From Arenibacter hampyeongensis (GTDB lineage Bacteria; Bacteroidota; Bacteroidia; Flavobacteriales; Flavobacteriaceae): a DNA stretch of 64,000 nucleotides. The notes beneath the pieces are model-generated. The model had not been told where the DNA came from, did not search any database, and saw nothing but the letters and a program-made list of their open reading frames with translations. The stretch's first letter is position 1. Each line of letters starts with the position of its first letter. Positions 9,366 through 19,506 of this stretch are shown here, in pieces. The position numbers and the translations under genes are program-made. Location of the stretch: assembly GCF_002909255.1 (NCBI RefSeq), contig NZ_PIOB01000002.1, positions 62,001 through 126,000 on the forward strand, read 5' to 3'.

Positions 9366-9604
9366 TTAATAATATTAAACTAACATATTAATATTGCCTA
9401 GTGGCTAATGGCTTTTGCCTGAAAAACACCTACCACTGATTACTGAAAACTGTTCTCTGAAATCCCTTCTCGATACTATCCTCCTTCGTCGGATCACTCG
9501 AAGTGACGGGCTTTCTATATTAACATTATTCACCGTTTATCGGGCACAGTAACAAGCAGATTGCCGCGCTTCGCTCGCAATGACGATAGCCCGGGCTCCT
9601 TCCC
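9366..9604. repeat. 239-nt direct repeat, copy 2
   Basis: Second copy of the element at 8732-8970; see that entry. It is followed by a 'ccttcccctgggc...ataagggaagg' hairpin variant with extra sequence, which suggests that the ends of these units are variable. Confidence 0.85.
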
Positions 9605-9668
9605 CTGGGCCTGTGCTGAACGGAGTCGAAGCATAAGGGAAGGTAGCTTCGCAAGGACGAGTTTAATT

Positions 9669-9726
9669 CTATCGTCTGTTCGAGTGAAATGCCGCTAGGC
9701 ATTTAGTATCGAGAACATGTTTGGTG
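9669..9726. repeat. 58-nt dispersed element, copy 2
   Basis: Second copy of the element at 6434-6491, 3.2 kb away, on the other side of the propeller lipoprotein gene. Confidence 0.8.
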
Positions 9727-9930
9727 TGCCTTATTTACTTCTCGATACAATTTTGCTCCACTTCGTTATGCAAAACCACCTGCCTGCCGGCAGGCAGGCT
9801 CGAAGTGACAACTTTCAACATTTAAACTTTCAACATAAGTCTATAGTCCAGTATCTAGATTCTAATCTCTCCCCTTTTTCACTTCTCACCACTCAATTCT
9901 CAATACCATCCATCCAACATCCAATAAACC

Positions 9931-10188
9931 TTACTCCAAATTAACCCGCTCCCATCCCGCTTCAGGGAGTTCATAACGGTCCAGTTTCATGACCTTTCTT
10001 TCTCCATCGTAATATTTGTATACCAGGTACACACAATCATCCGAACTTTCAATATAGAACAGGCCCAAGCGCTTTGGAAAAGGCAGTCGCATCAACTCGC
10101 ATTCCTTGTTCAATTGGTGCGCACCTATTTCCATTAAGAGACGTTTAAGAGCATATCGATCATGGTTTCTGTACACAATATTTTTCAT
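9931..10188 (-). CDS. Small conserved-looking protein, 85 aa
   Basis: I do not recognise a family. The 85 residues start MKNIVYRNHDRYALKRLLME and are soluble, basic at the N-terminus and without a signal peptide. The C-terminal half has strand-like segments (LGLFYIESSDDCVYLVYKYY). The composition and the ATG next to a strong palindrome support a real gene. It is divergent from the SRAP gene at 10296, and the two share a 107-nt intergenic region. A role with the SRAP protein in DNA-damage handling is possible but rests only on position. Confidence 0.6.
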   Translation of the reverse strand: MKNIVYRNHDRYALKRLLMEIGAHQLNKECELMRLPFPKRLGLFYIESSDDCVYLVYKYYDGERKVMKLDRYELPEAGWERVNLE

Positions 10189-10189
10189 T

Positions 10190-10227
10190 ATTTGGAAATA
10201 ATCCTATTTTATGGATTATTTCCAAAT
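10190..10227. promoter_or_regulatory. Perfect 15-bp inverted repeat in a divergent promoter
   Basis: ATTTGGAAATAATCC (10190-10204) and its exact complement GGATTATTTCCAAAT (10213-10227) surround an 8-nt spacer TATTTTAT. The element starts 2 nt upstream of the small gene's ATG and ends 68 nt before the SRAP gene. It may be an operator for a dimeric regulator of both genes, or a leader hairpin of the small gene's mRNA. Confidence 0.6.
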
Positions 10228-10295
10228 TTACAATTTTTTGATTTTGAAGTCAATCCTGAAAAGTTAAATTCTTAAATTAGGGTAAAACTATTTTT

Positions 10296-11039
10296 ATGTG
10301 TTTCGGTACCAGGGTAACCACCTCTATTAAGGACGTGGAAAAATTTTACAATGTTTCCAAATTAATGGGCAAGACCCCAATAGAAGGAGAACTCACCTAT
10401 CACCATGCCAACGGATGGGCACACCCCTTGTTATGGATCATTCCCCAAGAAAGTAGTGATCATATTACCCCCTCTATGTGGGGCATAATGCCACAAAACG
10501 GTATGGGGGCCGATTTTAAAAACTACTACAAGGACGCGGCCAGGTTTGGAGCGGGACTCAATGCCCAATCTGAAAAACTTTTTGATCATTTTATTTATCG
10601 CTTCAGTGCAATGACCAAACGTTGTGTAATTCCCGTAAACGGATTTTATGAACCCCATACGGCACCCAAAAAATTTAAGATTCCTTTTTATTTTGAACGG
10701 AAAAATGAATCCCTTATGAGCCTGGCCGGACTCTACACTACTACCAAGGACGGTTATAATACCTTTACCATCCTGACCAAGGCGGCCACTCCCCTTTTTA
10801 AAAAAATACACAATACCAAAAATAGAAGGCCCATTATACTGAGGGATGAGGATGTGGACGTATGGTTGAGCAACGACCTCAGCGAAGAAGAAATAAGTAA
10901 TGTTATGGAAGATGATTTGGAGGATGTAGCCATAAAGGCCCATCCCATAAGCAAGGATCTTTACAACCCCAAAATAGATTCGAACAGGGCAGATATTATC
11001 GAGGAAGTAAAATATGAGGAATTGGAGATTGAGTATTAG
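10296..11039 (+). CDS. yedK: SRAP (YedK/HMCES-like) DNA-protein crosslinking protein
   Basis: 247 residues. SRAP proteins form a covalent thiazolidine link to abasic sites in single-stranded DNA through the Cys exposed after Met removal, and so shield the lesion. Here Cys2 is present (MCFG). The Glu motif is present as CVIPVNGFYEPH, where most members have GFYEW. The C-terminal His is present in IKAHPIS. 'PSMWGIMPQ' corresponds to the family's W-G-L-I-P block. Length is normal for the family. It is divergent from the 85-aa gene across a palindrome. SRAP genes often belong to damage responses in other bacteria; regulation here is unknown. Confidence 0.9.
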   Translation: MCFGTRVTTSIKDVEKFYNVSKLMGKTPIEGELTYHHANGWAHPLLWIIPQESSDHITPSMWGIMPQNGMGADFKNYYKDAARFGAGLNAQSEKLFDHFIYRFSAMTKRCVIPVNGFYEPHTAPKKFKIPFYFERKNESLMSLAGLYTTTKDGYNTFTILTKAATPLFKKIHNTKNRRPIILRDEDVDVWLSNDLSEEEISNVMEDDLEDVAIKAHPISKDLYNPKIDSNRADIIEEVKYEELEIEY

Positions 11040-11112
11040 GCACTGCGCCGGTCCCATAAATTAAGCCACGCCTGGTACAGTAATTTAAAACCAGCTTCTA
11101 TCTGGCACTTAA

Positions 11113-12117
11113 TTATTCCCTTTCTATACCATAAGCCTTGGCCGGATTCACAGACATCAATAGATTAATATCCTCTTCTGTAAATCCTCGTATCCTAAGT
11201 TCTGGAAGGAGTTCGGTAAAAATATTCGTATAAGGGGTAATAGTCTGTTGTTGCTTTTGGGGGTCGTACCAACCCGCATCATGGGATATGAGAATGCGAT
11301 CTAAAATGCTGTGTTCTTTGGCAAACAACAGTTTGTTAAGGTGCCTGTCCACATCCCATCCCAATCCGTCGAGACTTATCCAGCAACCAATGGCTGCCGC
11401 CTTTAGATATGTATTGTTATCATCTTCCGCCTGGGCATGTACCCATATAAATGAGTTTGGGGAAACTCCCATTTCTTTAAGAATCTTCAGTTGCGGCCAT
11501 AGGCCAATTGCTTTTCCGGTATGGGAGGCTATGGTTAATCCCGTTTCTAAACTAGTAAGGGCAGCGGCTTTCACCAATTTTTCGTGTAGGGTATCCAATG
11601 GGTCGGCAGTATCTACCCCGATCTTGATAAAGCCAGGTTTTATAGAAGTACCATCTATGCCGTTCTTAAATTCACCAATCCACTTTTCCGCTAAATCTTC
11701 CGCGCTTATTTCTTGGACATATTGGGGAAGGAATTTATTATTGCGAGCACCATACAGCCCGGTATTGGTGATGACCCTCAGTCCTGTCTTCACTGCAAGT
11801 TTTTCTAAGAGCGAAACATCCCTCCCTAAATATGTAGGGGTGGCATCCACAAAATAATTCACTTTAAAGGCTGCCAGTTCATCTAAATAAGGAGATACTT
11901 CTGCAATTATGGCATCGTGGTTCCAGGAATCGGGCTGAATACTATCGGCTCCAATAAAATCGACCAAAATATGCTCGTGAGACAACCAGATTTGGGTGAA
12001 GTCTACAGGGCGACTTCCTTGTACATCCTGTATATTGGTTTGTTGACCGAAAATAGCACCACCAAAAACCATCACTAAAGTAAAAATTGGAATTTGGTAT
12101 TTTGGAGGTGCATTCAT
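11113..12117 (-). CDS. Exported phosphotriesterase-family metal hydrolase
   Basis: 334 residues with an N-terminal hydrophobic signal (IFTLVMVFGGAIFG), so likely periplasmic. It has the amidohydrolase / phosphotriesterase-like TIM barrel pattern: H-x-H on strand 1 (WLSHEHILVDF), a Lys in GFIKIGVDT that would be the carboxylated bridging lysine, single His in IASHTG and WVHAQAED, and the last Asp in ISHDAGW. Family members act as lactonases or esterases as well as phosphotriesterases, so the substrate is open. It is followed (upstream on this strand) by an exported TIM-barrel isomerase-like gene, 37 nt away. The pair is probably one operon, perhaps for a sugar lactone or similar small compound. 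Confidence 0.85.
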   Translation of the reverse strand: MNAPPKYQIPIFTLVMVFGGAIFGQQTNIQDVQGSRPVDFTQIWLSHEHILVDFIGADSIQPDSWNHDAIIAEVSPYLDELAAFKVNYFVDATPTYLGRDVSLLEKLAVKTGLRVITNTGLYGARNNKFLPQYVQEISAEDLAEKWIGEFKNGIDGTSIKPGFIKIGVDTADPLDTLHEKLVKAAALTSLETGLTIASHTGKAIGLWPQLKILKEMGVSPNSFIWVHAQAEDDNNTYLKAAAIGCWISLDGLGWDVDRHLNKLLFAKEHSILDRILISHDAGWYDPQKQQQTITPYTNIFTELLPELRIRGFTEEDINLLMSVNPAKAYGIERE

Positions 12118-12154
12118 CTTCGAAATAATAATTATTATCGCATAATAGCCAAGC

Positions 12155-13012
12155 TTATTTTATGACGTCCAATGCACCGTTTACATATCCCACGCATTCG
12201 GCAAGGCCTGCAAAAACATCATCGGTATCCTTTTCAAATTCCATGGCCATTACACCTGTATAGTCAATTCCTTTCAAGGCCTTGAGAACCGCAGGGATAT
12301 CCAAGACCCCTCTTCCAAACTCGACCGACTTGCCATCGGCCTCCGACTTGTCCACATCTTTGAGATGGACATCATACAAGCGATCAGCATATTTTTTAAT
12401 GTTCTTTACTGGATCCAATCCCAGTCTTTGAACGTGACCTACATCAATACATAGTCCTATACGGGAGTCGAGCATTTTAATTTTATTGTAGACCACTTCA
12501 GGTGTTGGGTACACCTCATCTCCTGGTCCATGATTATGTATGGCCAACTTTATATTGGTCTCTTTTACTTTCATTTCCACCAAATGCAATAAGTCGTGAT
12601 TGGGTACTCCTATGATCATCTTCATTTTGGCCGCTTTGGCGTAGCGAAAAGCGTTTTCAACTTCTTGGGCCGTTTTCATATAGATTACTCCCGCTCCATA
12701 AAGGTTTATTCCTGCCTTATTAAATTTTGCAGTAATGCTTTGGATCTCTTCCTCGCTGCTCTCCAATGGCATATGCATGCTTTTGAGCGCAATTTGCTTA
12801 AGATTTAATCGGTTGGCCATTACCAGTGTTTCGTCCAAACTAAATTTTCGCGTGGAATAGGATGCCAATCCCAGCGTAAGACTTCTTGCTTCCGTGCCTG
12901 TATGACTTGCCCCTAAAAGATCCTTGAATGCACTAGCGGTCAAAACTGAACTTGTAGCCAATAAGCCACCAAGACCAAGTGTTTTTAAAAATGAATTTCT
13001 TGAGTATTGCAT
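12155..13012 (-). CDS. Exported sugar-phosphate isomerase/epimerase-like TIM barrel
   Basis: 285 residues. The N-terminus (SRNSFLKTLGLGGLLATSS) resembles a Tat signal but has a single Arg, so the export route is uncertain. The rest is an AP-endonuclease-2 / xylose-isomerase-like barrel: LAIHNHGPGDEVYPTPE, IGLCIDVGHVQRLG, YDVHLKDVDKSE, FGRGVLDIPAVLKAL and VMAMEFEKD. The Glu/His/Asp metal-binding positions of the family look present. In Bacteroidota such exported proteins are often encoded with sugar-oxidation or lactone genes. The next gene downstream is the phosphotriesterase-like hydrolase. Confidence 0.85.
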   Translation of the reverse strand: MQYSRNSFLKTLGLGGLLATSSVLTASAFKDLLGASHTGTEARSLTLGLASYSTRKFSLDETLVMANRLNLKQIALKSMHMPLESSEEEIQSITAKFNKAGINLYGAGVIYMKTAQEVENAFRYAKAAKMKMIIGVPNHDLLHLVEMKVKETNIKLAIHNHGPGDEVYPTPEVVYNKIKMLDSRIGLCIDVGHVQRLGLDPVKNIKKYADRLYDVHLKDVDKSEADGKSVEFGRGVLDIPAVLKALKGIDYTGVMAMEFEKDTDDVFAGLAECVGYVNGALDVIK

Positions 13013-13089
13013 TCGAAATGGTTTTAAAGGGTATGGTTTTTAGCACTGTTCCTATTATTACCGTAAGATATAAAATCTTTTGTGTACTA

Positions 13090-13623
13090 TTAACGAATGG
13101 AGTTATCTAGCTCATAAATAATATTATCCTCATCAGCGGAGTCTTTTCTGCTTGCATTCCATTTAAAATGATTTCTAAGCAGTAGTTTTTTGGAGCTTTC
13201 ATTTTGTTTGCTGGTGAATGCCTCCACCAATTCCAACTTCAATTTGTTGAACCCAAAATCGAGCACTGCTTTCATAGCCTCGTCCATGATGCCCTTGCCT
13301 TGAAATTCCGGACTTAGGTCGTACCCCACTTCTGCTGTTTTCCGATCCTTGGAAAAATTCCAGAGGACGATATTTCCTATCATTGCAGGACTATTTTTCA
13401 AGGAAATACACCATTGAAATAGTTGCCCATTCTTTATATCATTGTTGGTCTTGGCTATAAAAGCAAGTGCCTTTTCCTTAGTTTCCGCAGGCTGTCTTTT
13501 AACAAACTTGTTTACCTCCCTATCCGAACGCAGATAACGGATCATCTCCCAGTCCGTCTCCTCCAACCTACGTAAGAGAAGTCGGTTGGTTTCCAATACC
13601 TGAAAATTTTCTGTTGTGGTCAT
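13090..13623 (-). CDS. GNAT N-acetyltransferase, RimJ/RimL-like
   Basis: About 177 residues from the ATG at 13623; an upstream TTG at 13638 is a less likely start. The start 'TNRLLLRRLEETDW', the central strand AMIGNIVLWNF and the acetyl-CoA loop SPEFQGKGIMDEAM identify the Acetyltransf_3 (RimJ/RimL-like) subfamily. These enzymes transfer acetyl groups from acetyl-CoA to amines, sometimes to protein N-termini. The target here cannot be predicted. It is a single gene with no functional link to its neighbours. Confidence 0.9.
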   Translation of the reverse strand: MTTTENFQVLETNRLLLRRLEETDWEMIRYLRSDREVNKFVKRQPAETKEKALAFIAKTNNDIKNGQLFQWCISLKNSPAMIGNIVLWNFSKDRKTAEVGYDLSPEFQGKGIMDEAMKAVLDFGFNKLKLELVEAFTSKQNESSKKLLLRNHFKWNASRKDSADEDNIIYELDNSIR

Positions 13624-13760
13624 ATCATAAATATACAATCTTCCGTTTTGTTTAAGATTGGAAGGCCTATTATAAGTTCTCCTCGTAGTTGTAGTAAATA
13701 TATAGAAGGAAGAAAAGCCAATATTGCCTCCATCTTTTCCAATCAGATATTACCCATTAT

Positions 13761-14177
13761 TCAATTGGACTCTGTATACTTTTTAAAGTTATCGAGGATG
13801 GCCTGCCAACCTCCCTTCTGCATTTCTATAGAATTTTCGGATTCAGCATCAAAGCTTACTTTTACATCTGTCTTGGCCCCTACCTTATTGAAGTTAACCT
13901 TTACCTGTCTCCCATCTGGCATGGTATAGGAAAACTTCTCTCCAGGAACCACTTCATCATAAATTGCTTCAAAATCGAACCCAAAACTACCATCCTTGGC
14001 TTCCATTCGAGCAGAATATTTTCCACCTACATGCATTTCATTTGAGGCATGTGGGCATTGCCAGTCGTCTGCAGCAAAATTCCATTTTGTTATGTGTTCC
14101 GGATTGGTGTAGTAATCCCAAACCTTATTTTTTTCTGCAGAGATGGTCGCTTGGACCAAAATTTTTGTCTTCTCCAT
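13761..14177 (-). CDS. SRPBCC / AHSA1-like protein
   Basis: 138 residues of a START-like helix-grip fold. Typical motifs are the start 'ILVQATISAEKNKVWDYYTNPEHITKWNFAADDW', split here over the first 40 residues, the middle YDEVVPGEKFSYTMPDGR and the C-terminal helix GGWQAILDNFKKYTES. Members bind small hydrophobic ligands or act on chaperone ATPases, and many have no known role. No signal peptide, so it is cytosolic. Stands alone. Confidence 0.9.
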   Translation of the reverse strand: MEKTKILVQATISAEKNKVWDYYTNPEHITKWNFAADDWQCPHASNEMHVGGKYSARMEAKDGSFGFDFEAIYDEVVPGEKFSYTMPDGRQVKVNFNKVGAKTDVKVSFDAESENSIEMQKGGWQAILDNFKKYTESN

Positions 14178-14362
14178 CTTTACTTTTTTTAAATACGTTG
14201 CTCAGTAGTTGTTGTAAATTCTCTTCCACCCTAACAACAGGGATTCCCATATTTATGATTACGGAATTCTCTCAAAATTACTAAAGTTAATTATTTGGCT
14301 GAATTTTTTATAAAAATTTTAGGAAGAAGACCATCGTAATTTTCTGCGATTTGAATTTTATT

Positions 14363-15856
14363 TCACAATACAGAAATAGTCAAAAAAATCATAGTGGTAG
14401 CCGTTAGTATTAAAAGAAGGGGAACAATAAATTTTAACCACCTATCAAAACCAATTTTTACTATTGCCAAGGCTGCCAGAATTAAACCCGTGGGATTGAT
14501 CAGATAAAATAAGCCCATCCCATATAAATAAGTGTCCACAATTACTTCCCTGCCTAAATTTACCGTATCCGCCAAGGGAGAAAAAATAGGCATGGTCAAG
14601 ACCGCCATTCCTGAAGACGAAGGCATAAAAAAGGAAAGGCCCCCATAAATAAAGAGCATTACGTTTGTAAATATGCCTTTGTGCATACCTTCGGTGACGG
14701 TGCTGGCATAATACAAAATGGTATCACTAATAAGTCCATCCTCCATTAAAATGGTTACTCCCCTTGCGATTCCCACTATAAATGCAACACTAAGCAAATC
14801 GGCAGCACCTTTGGCAAAGGCCTCCACAAAATCGCTTTCCTTTATTCTGCCAATAAAGCCGATTATTATGGCCCCTACTAAAAATGTGGAGGTCATTTCT
14901 ACAAACCACCAATCCAAAAAAGAAACACCTATGATCATGACAATGAAGCACAATGAAAACACTACTGTAATTAGCCTCAGTCTATTGGTAAATTTTACCG
15001 TAGTATCCATAGTATGCATTCCAAACAGTTTGTCTATAGTCTCTTTTTGATCATAAATAAGCGATTTTGATGGATCGGCTTTTACCCGCTTGGCATACCT
15101 AAGAATATAAACAATGGTAATAGTGAGGCATAAAAGCAACATAATTACTCGATTATTGAGCCCAGTGGTCCAACTTATTCCCGCTGCATCCGAAGCTATA
15201 ATTGTAGCAAAGGGATTTATGGTAGAACACATGGAGCCTATACCAGAACCCAGAAATACACAGCTAAGTCCAACCATGGCATCATACTTGGCCGCTAGAA
15301 AAACCGGAATCAAAATTGGATAAAACGCCATGGTTTCCTCAGCAAGACCAAAGGTTGTCCCCCCAAGGGCAATAAGAGTCGTTACCGTAATTATAAGAAT
15401 ATACTCCCGCCCTTTGAGCGTTTTCGCCATCCAGGAAATTCCGGCATTGAAAGCACCAGTTAGATTCATGATGCCGATGAGGCCACCAATTATAAGGATT
15501 AAAAAAATAATGTCGGACGCGGAGATTATCCCTTTAATGGGCGATTTTGCCAGGGCTGAAAGACCTTGGGGATGGGACTTCATTTCCCTATAAGTATTGG
15601 GAATGCCTATAGGTTTATAGATATCCCCGTTTGTGAATTTTTCTATTGGGATCTTTATTCCCAAATCTTCCAGCGTTGTCTGTGTCGCAGGTAATACCAA
15701 ACTTTCTTCAGGGCTTATTTTAGTAAAACTATTGCTTTTGACATCATATGCCAGACTATCATATTTGCCGGCGGGAACAAGCCAGGTTAATATGGTTACC
15801 AATACCGCAATTAAAATAAGAATTGTTTGGGCCGTTGGAAATTGAAGTTTTTTCAT
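14363..15856 (-). CDS. YfcC-family membrane carrier
   Basis: 497 residues with about 12 hydrophobic segments. It starts with the short cytosolic PTAQTILILIAVLVTILTWL helix, followed by a periplasmic insert (about 28-105), as in the YfcC / DcuC / arginine-ornithine-antiporter-like group (ion transporter superfamily). Diagnostic blocks include IIGGLIGIMNLTGAFNAGI, GGTTFGLAEETMAFYPILIP and the GLSFFMPSSSGMAVLTMP helical hairpin. The substrate is probably an amino acid or dicarboxylate and cannot be fixed from sequence. Monocistronic. Confidence 0.88.
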   Translation of the reverse strand: MKKLQFPTAQTILILIAVLVTILTWLVPAGKYDSLAYDVKSNSFTKISPEESLVLPATQTTLEDLGIKIPIEKFTNGDIYKPIGIPNTYREMKSHPQGLSALAKSPIKGIISASDIIFLILIIGGLIGIMNLTGAFNAGISWMAKTLKGREYILIITVTTLIALGGTTFGLAEETMAFYPILIPVFLAAKYDAMVGLSCVFLGSGIGSMCSTINPFATIIASDAAGISWTTGLNNRVIMLLLCLTITIVYILRYAKRVKADPSKSLIYDQKETIDKLFGMHTMDTTVKFTNRLRLITVVFSLCFIVMIIGVSFLDWWFVEMTSTFLVGAIIIGFIGRIKESDFVEAFAKGAADLLSVAFIVGIARGVTILMEDGLISDTILYYASTVTEGMHKGIFTNVMLFIYGGLSFFMPSSSGMAVLTMPIFSPLADTVNLGREVIVDTYLYGMGLFYLINPTGLILAALAIVKIGFDRWLKFIVPLLLILTATTMIFLTISVL

Positions 15857-15931
15857 GTTTAGGTTTGGTCAATGTTTGGTAAGCGCTCAAGGTACATATT
15901 TTTCATATACCCTTAAGACAGAGGATATTGA

Positions 15932-16774
15932 TTAGGATTTCATTTTTTGCAAGAGATAGAAATTTTCATTTAAGATAAGTTCCTTTTGTAGTCTAATTTT
16001 ATGGTTATACGTCTTGGAAAGACTAAAGTAATCTTGATGGTCCATTAAGGAATAATTAGCTCTTCTTTGGTAAAACTCATCCTTTACAGTTTGATAGTCG
16101 CTCGCCTTTGTCTTAGCAACCTTCTCCCCAAAAAAGCGCAGCAAGCGTTTAAAGGCCAAAGATTCCTTTAATTCGTCCTGAAAGGATGCACTGCCAATGA
16201 TATCGCCCGTATTTTGAATGCTGTTGAAGAGATCGAACAAATTATCCGTTTCTTCACGGTCCAAAAAGAATAAAACCCCTTCAATAAGTATAAAGCACTT
16301 TTTATTGCCCTTAATTGCTTTAATGGTGGTCAATAATGCATCCTTATACGCTGTACTAAAATCAACTCCTATAAAATGTAAATTTCGCTTGGGAAGCACA
16401 TTGGTTTTTTGCCATTGCTCTATTTTGGGTTTTTTGTATTCTACAACTTCCCATTTATCAATTTCAATGTTGATTGTCTTTTTGTCCAACAGAAACGGAT
16501 ACATGCTAAACCCGGCTCCAAAATTTATTAATACCTCAATGCCGTTTGTGCCAATATTCTCCTTTATACTTTCTAAAAAATATCTGTTCCTTAGGCAATG
16601 CGTAAAAGTTTCTTCTGAAGAAACCTTCTTTAGATATTCCCGTATCCATTTTTCGGTTTTGGGATTTCTCCATAAATAGGCAAAAACATCTTTACTTAAG
16701 ATTACATCTGTAGCCCTAAAGGTGGAGGTTACAAATGCCGTTTCATGTATTTCTATATTATTACTGTCCAACAT
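15932..16774 (-). CDS. Class I methyltransferase, LCMT/PPM-like
   Basis: 280 residues. The SAM-binding motif is VLINFGAGFSMYPF, followed by the acidic strand end TINIEIDKWEVVEYK. The motif 'FILIEGVLFFLDREE' is typical of the leucine-carboxyl-methyltransferase-like (PF04072) family, called 'O-methyltransferase involved in polyketide biosynthesis' in many annotations. No signal peptide. No neighbouring biosynthetic genes, so the substrate is unknown. Confidence 0.8.
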   Translation of the reverse strand: MLDSNNIEIHETAFVTSTFRATDVILSKDVFAYLWRNPKTEKWIREYLKKVSSEETFTHCLRNRYFLESIKENIGTNGIEVLINFGAGFSMYPFLLDKKTINIEIDKWEVVEYKKPKIEQWQKTNVLPKRNLHFIGVDFSTAYKDALLTTIKAIKGNKKCFILIEGVLFFLDREETDNLFDLFNSIQNTGDIIGSASFQDELKESLAFKRLLRFFGEKVAKTKASDYQTVKDEFYQRRANYSLMDHQDYFSLSKTYNHKIRLQKELILNENFYLLQKMKS

Positions 16775-17042
16775 GGTTCAATCAATCTTAGAACAACAAT
16801 TACAACTGGCTGTGAAACATAAAACCAGGGAAACCTAAAGTTATTAAATCTTTTATTTACCCCTAAAGAATATTTTCAACCGGAGATTCATTTAGTTTTT
16901 ACATTGTTAAGCGCTCCTAATTGACGAAGTAGCCCATGCCTGGTAGGGTCATAAGTTTTCTTGAACTCCCATAAGTTTAAGTTATAAAGAAATCAAATCC
17001 ATCAGAAAATATTATCGTAAATTTAAAGGGACAATCAGATAA

Positions 17043-19310
<2,268 letters not shown>

Positions 19311-19393
19311 TGAAAAAAATCAGTTTAAACGGAATATCCCAATGGCAGGACTATACGGGAATTAAAGTTAGATTAAGTCAGGATTATTTCTAA

Positions 19394-19428
19394 AAAATCC
19401 CTCCATGAACTTGTCATGGAGGGATTTT
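19394..19428. terminator. Strong terminator after katG
   Basis: A perfect 15-bp stem (AAAATCCCTCCATGA / TCATGGAGGGATTTT) with a 5-nt loop ends in a T-rich run. Because of A tracts on the left and T tracts on the right, it can work for both katG and the convergent hexosaminidase gene. Confidence 0.9.
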
Positions 19429-19506
19429 ATTTAGAGGCCTATGTTCTTACAGTTTTACCCCAAAATAATTATATCGCTACGGATTTTCAATTTGGAGTCC
19501 CTAAAA

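Larger units (their letters stand above)
8319..9930. other. 1.6-kb non-coding REP-like repeat tract
   Basis: No credible gene. The first 200 nt upstream of the propeller lipoprotein are AT-rich and may hold its promoter. From about 8520 on the sequence is a patchwork of imperfect palindromes: 'ccttcccttggttaagggaagg' type hairpins, CCTGCCTGCCGGCAGGCAGG near 9779, and TCGGATCACTCGAAGTGACG blocks. It contains a 239-nt direct duplication (8732-8970 and 9366-9604). The ORFs at 8892-9281, 8971-9177 and 9717-9944 run through these repeats and are judged spurious. Confidence 0.75.

Noticed and set aside
9717-9944. Plus-strand 75-codon ORF
   Set aside because: Starts in a dispersed element and crosses a CCTGCCGGCAGG palindrome; no features.
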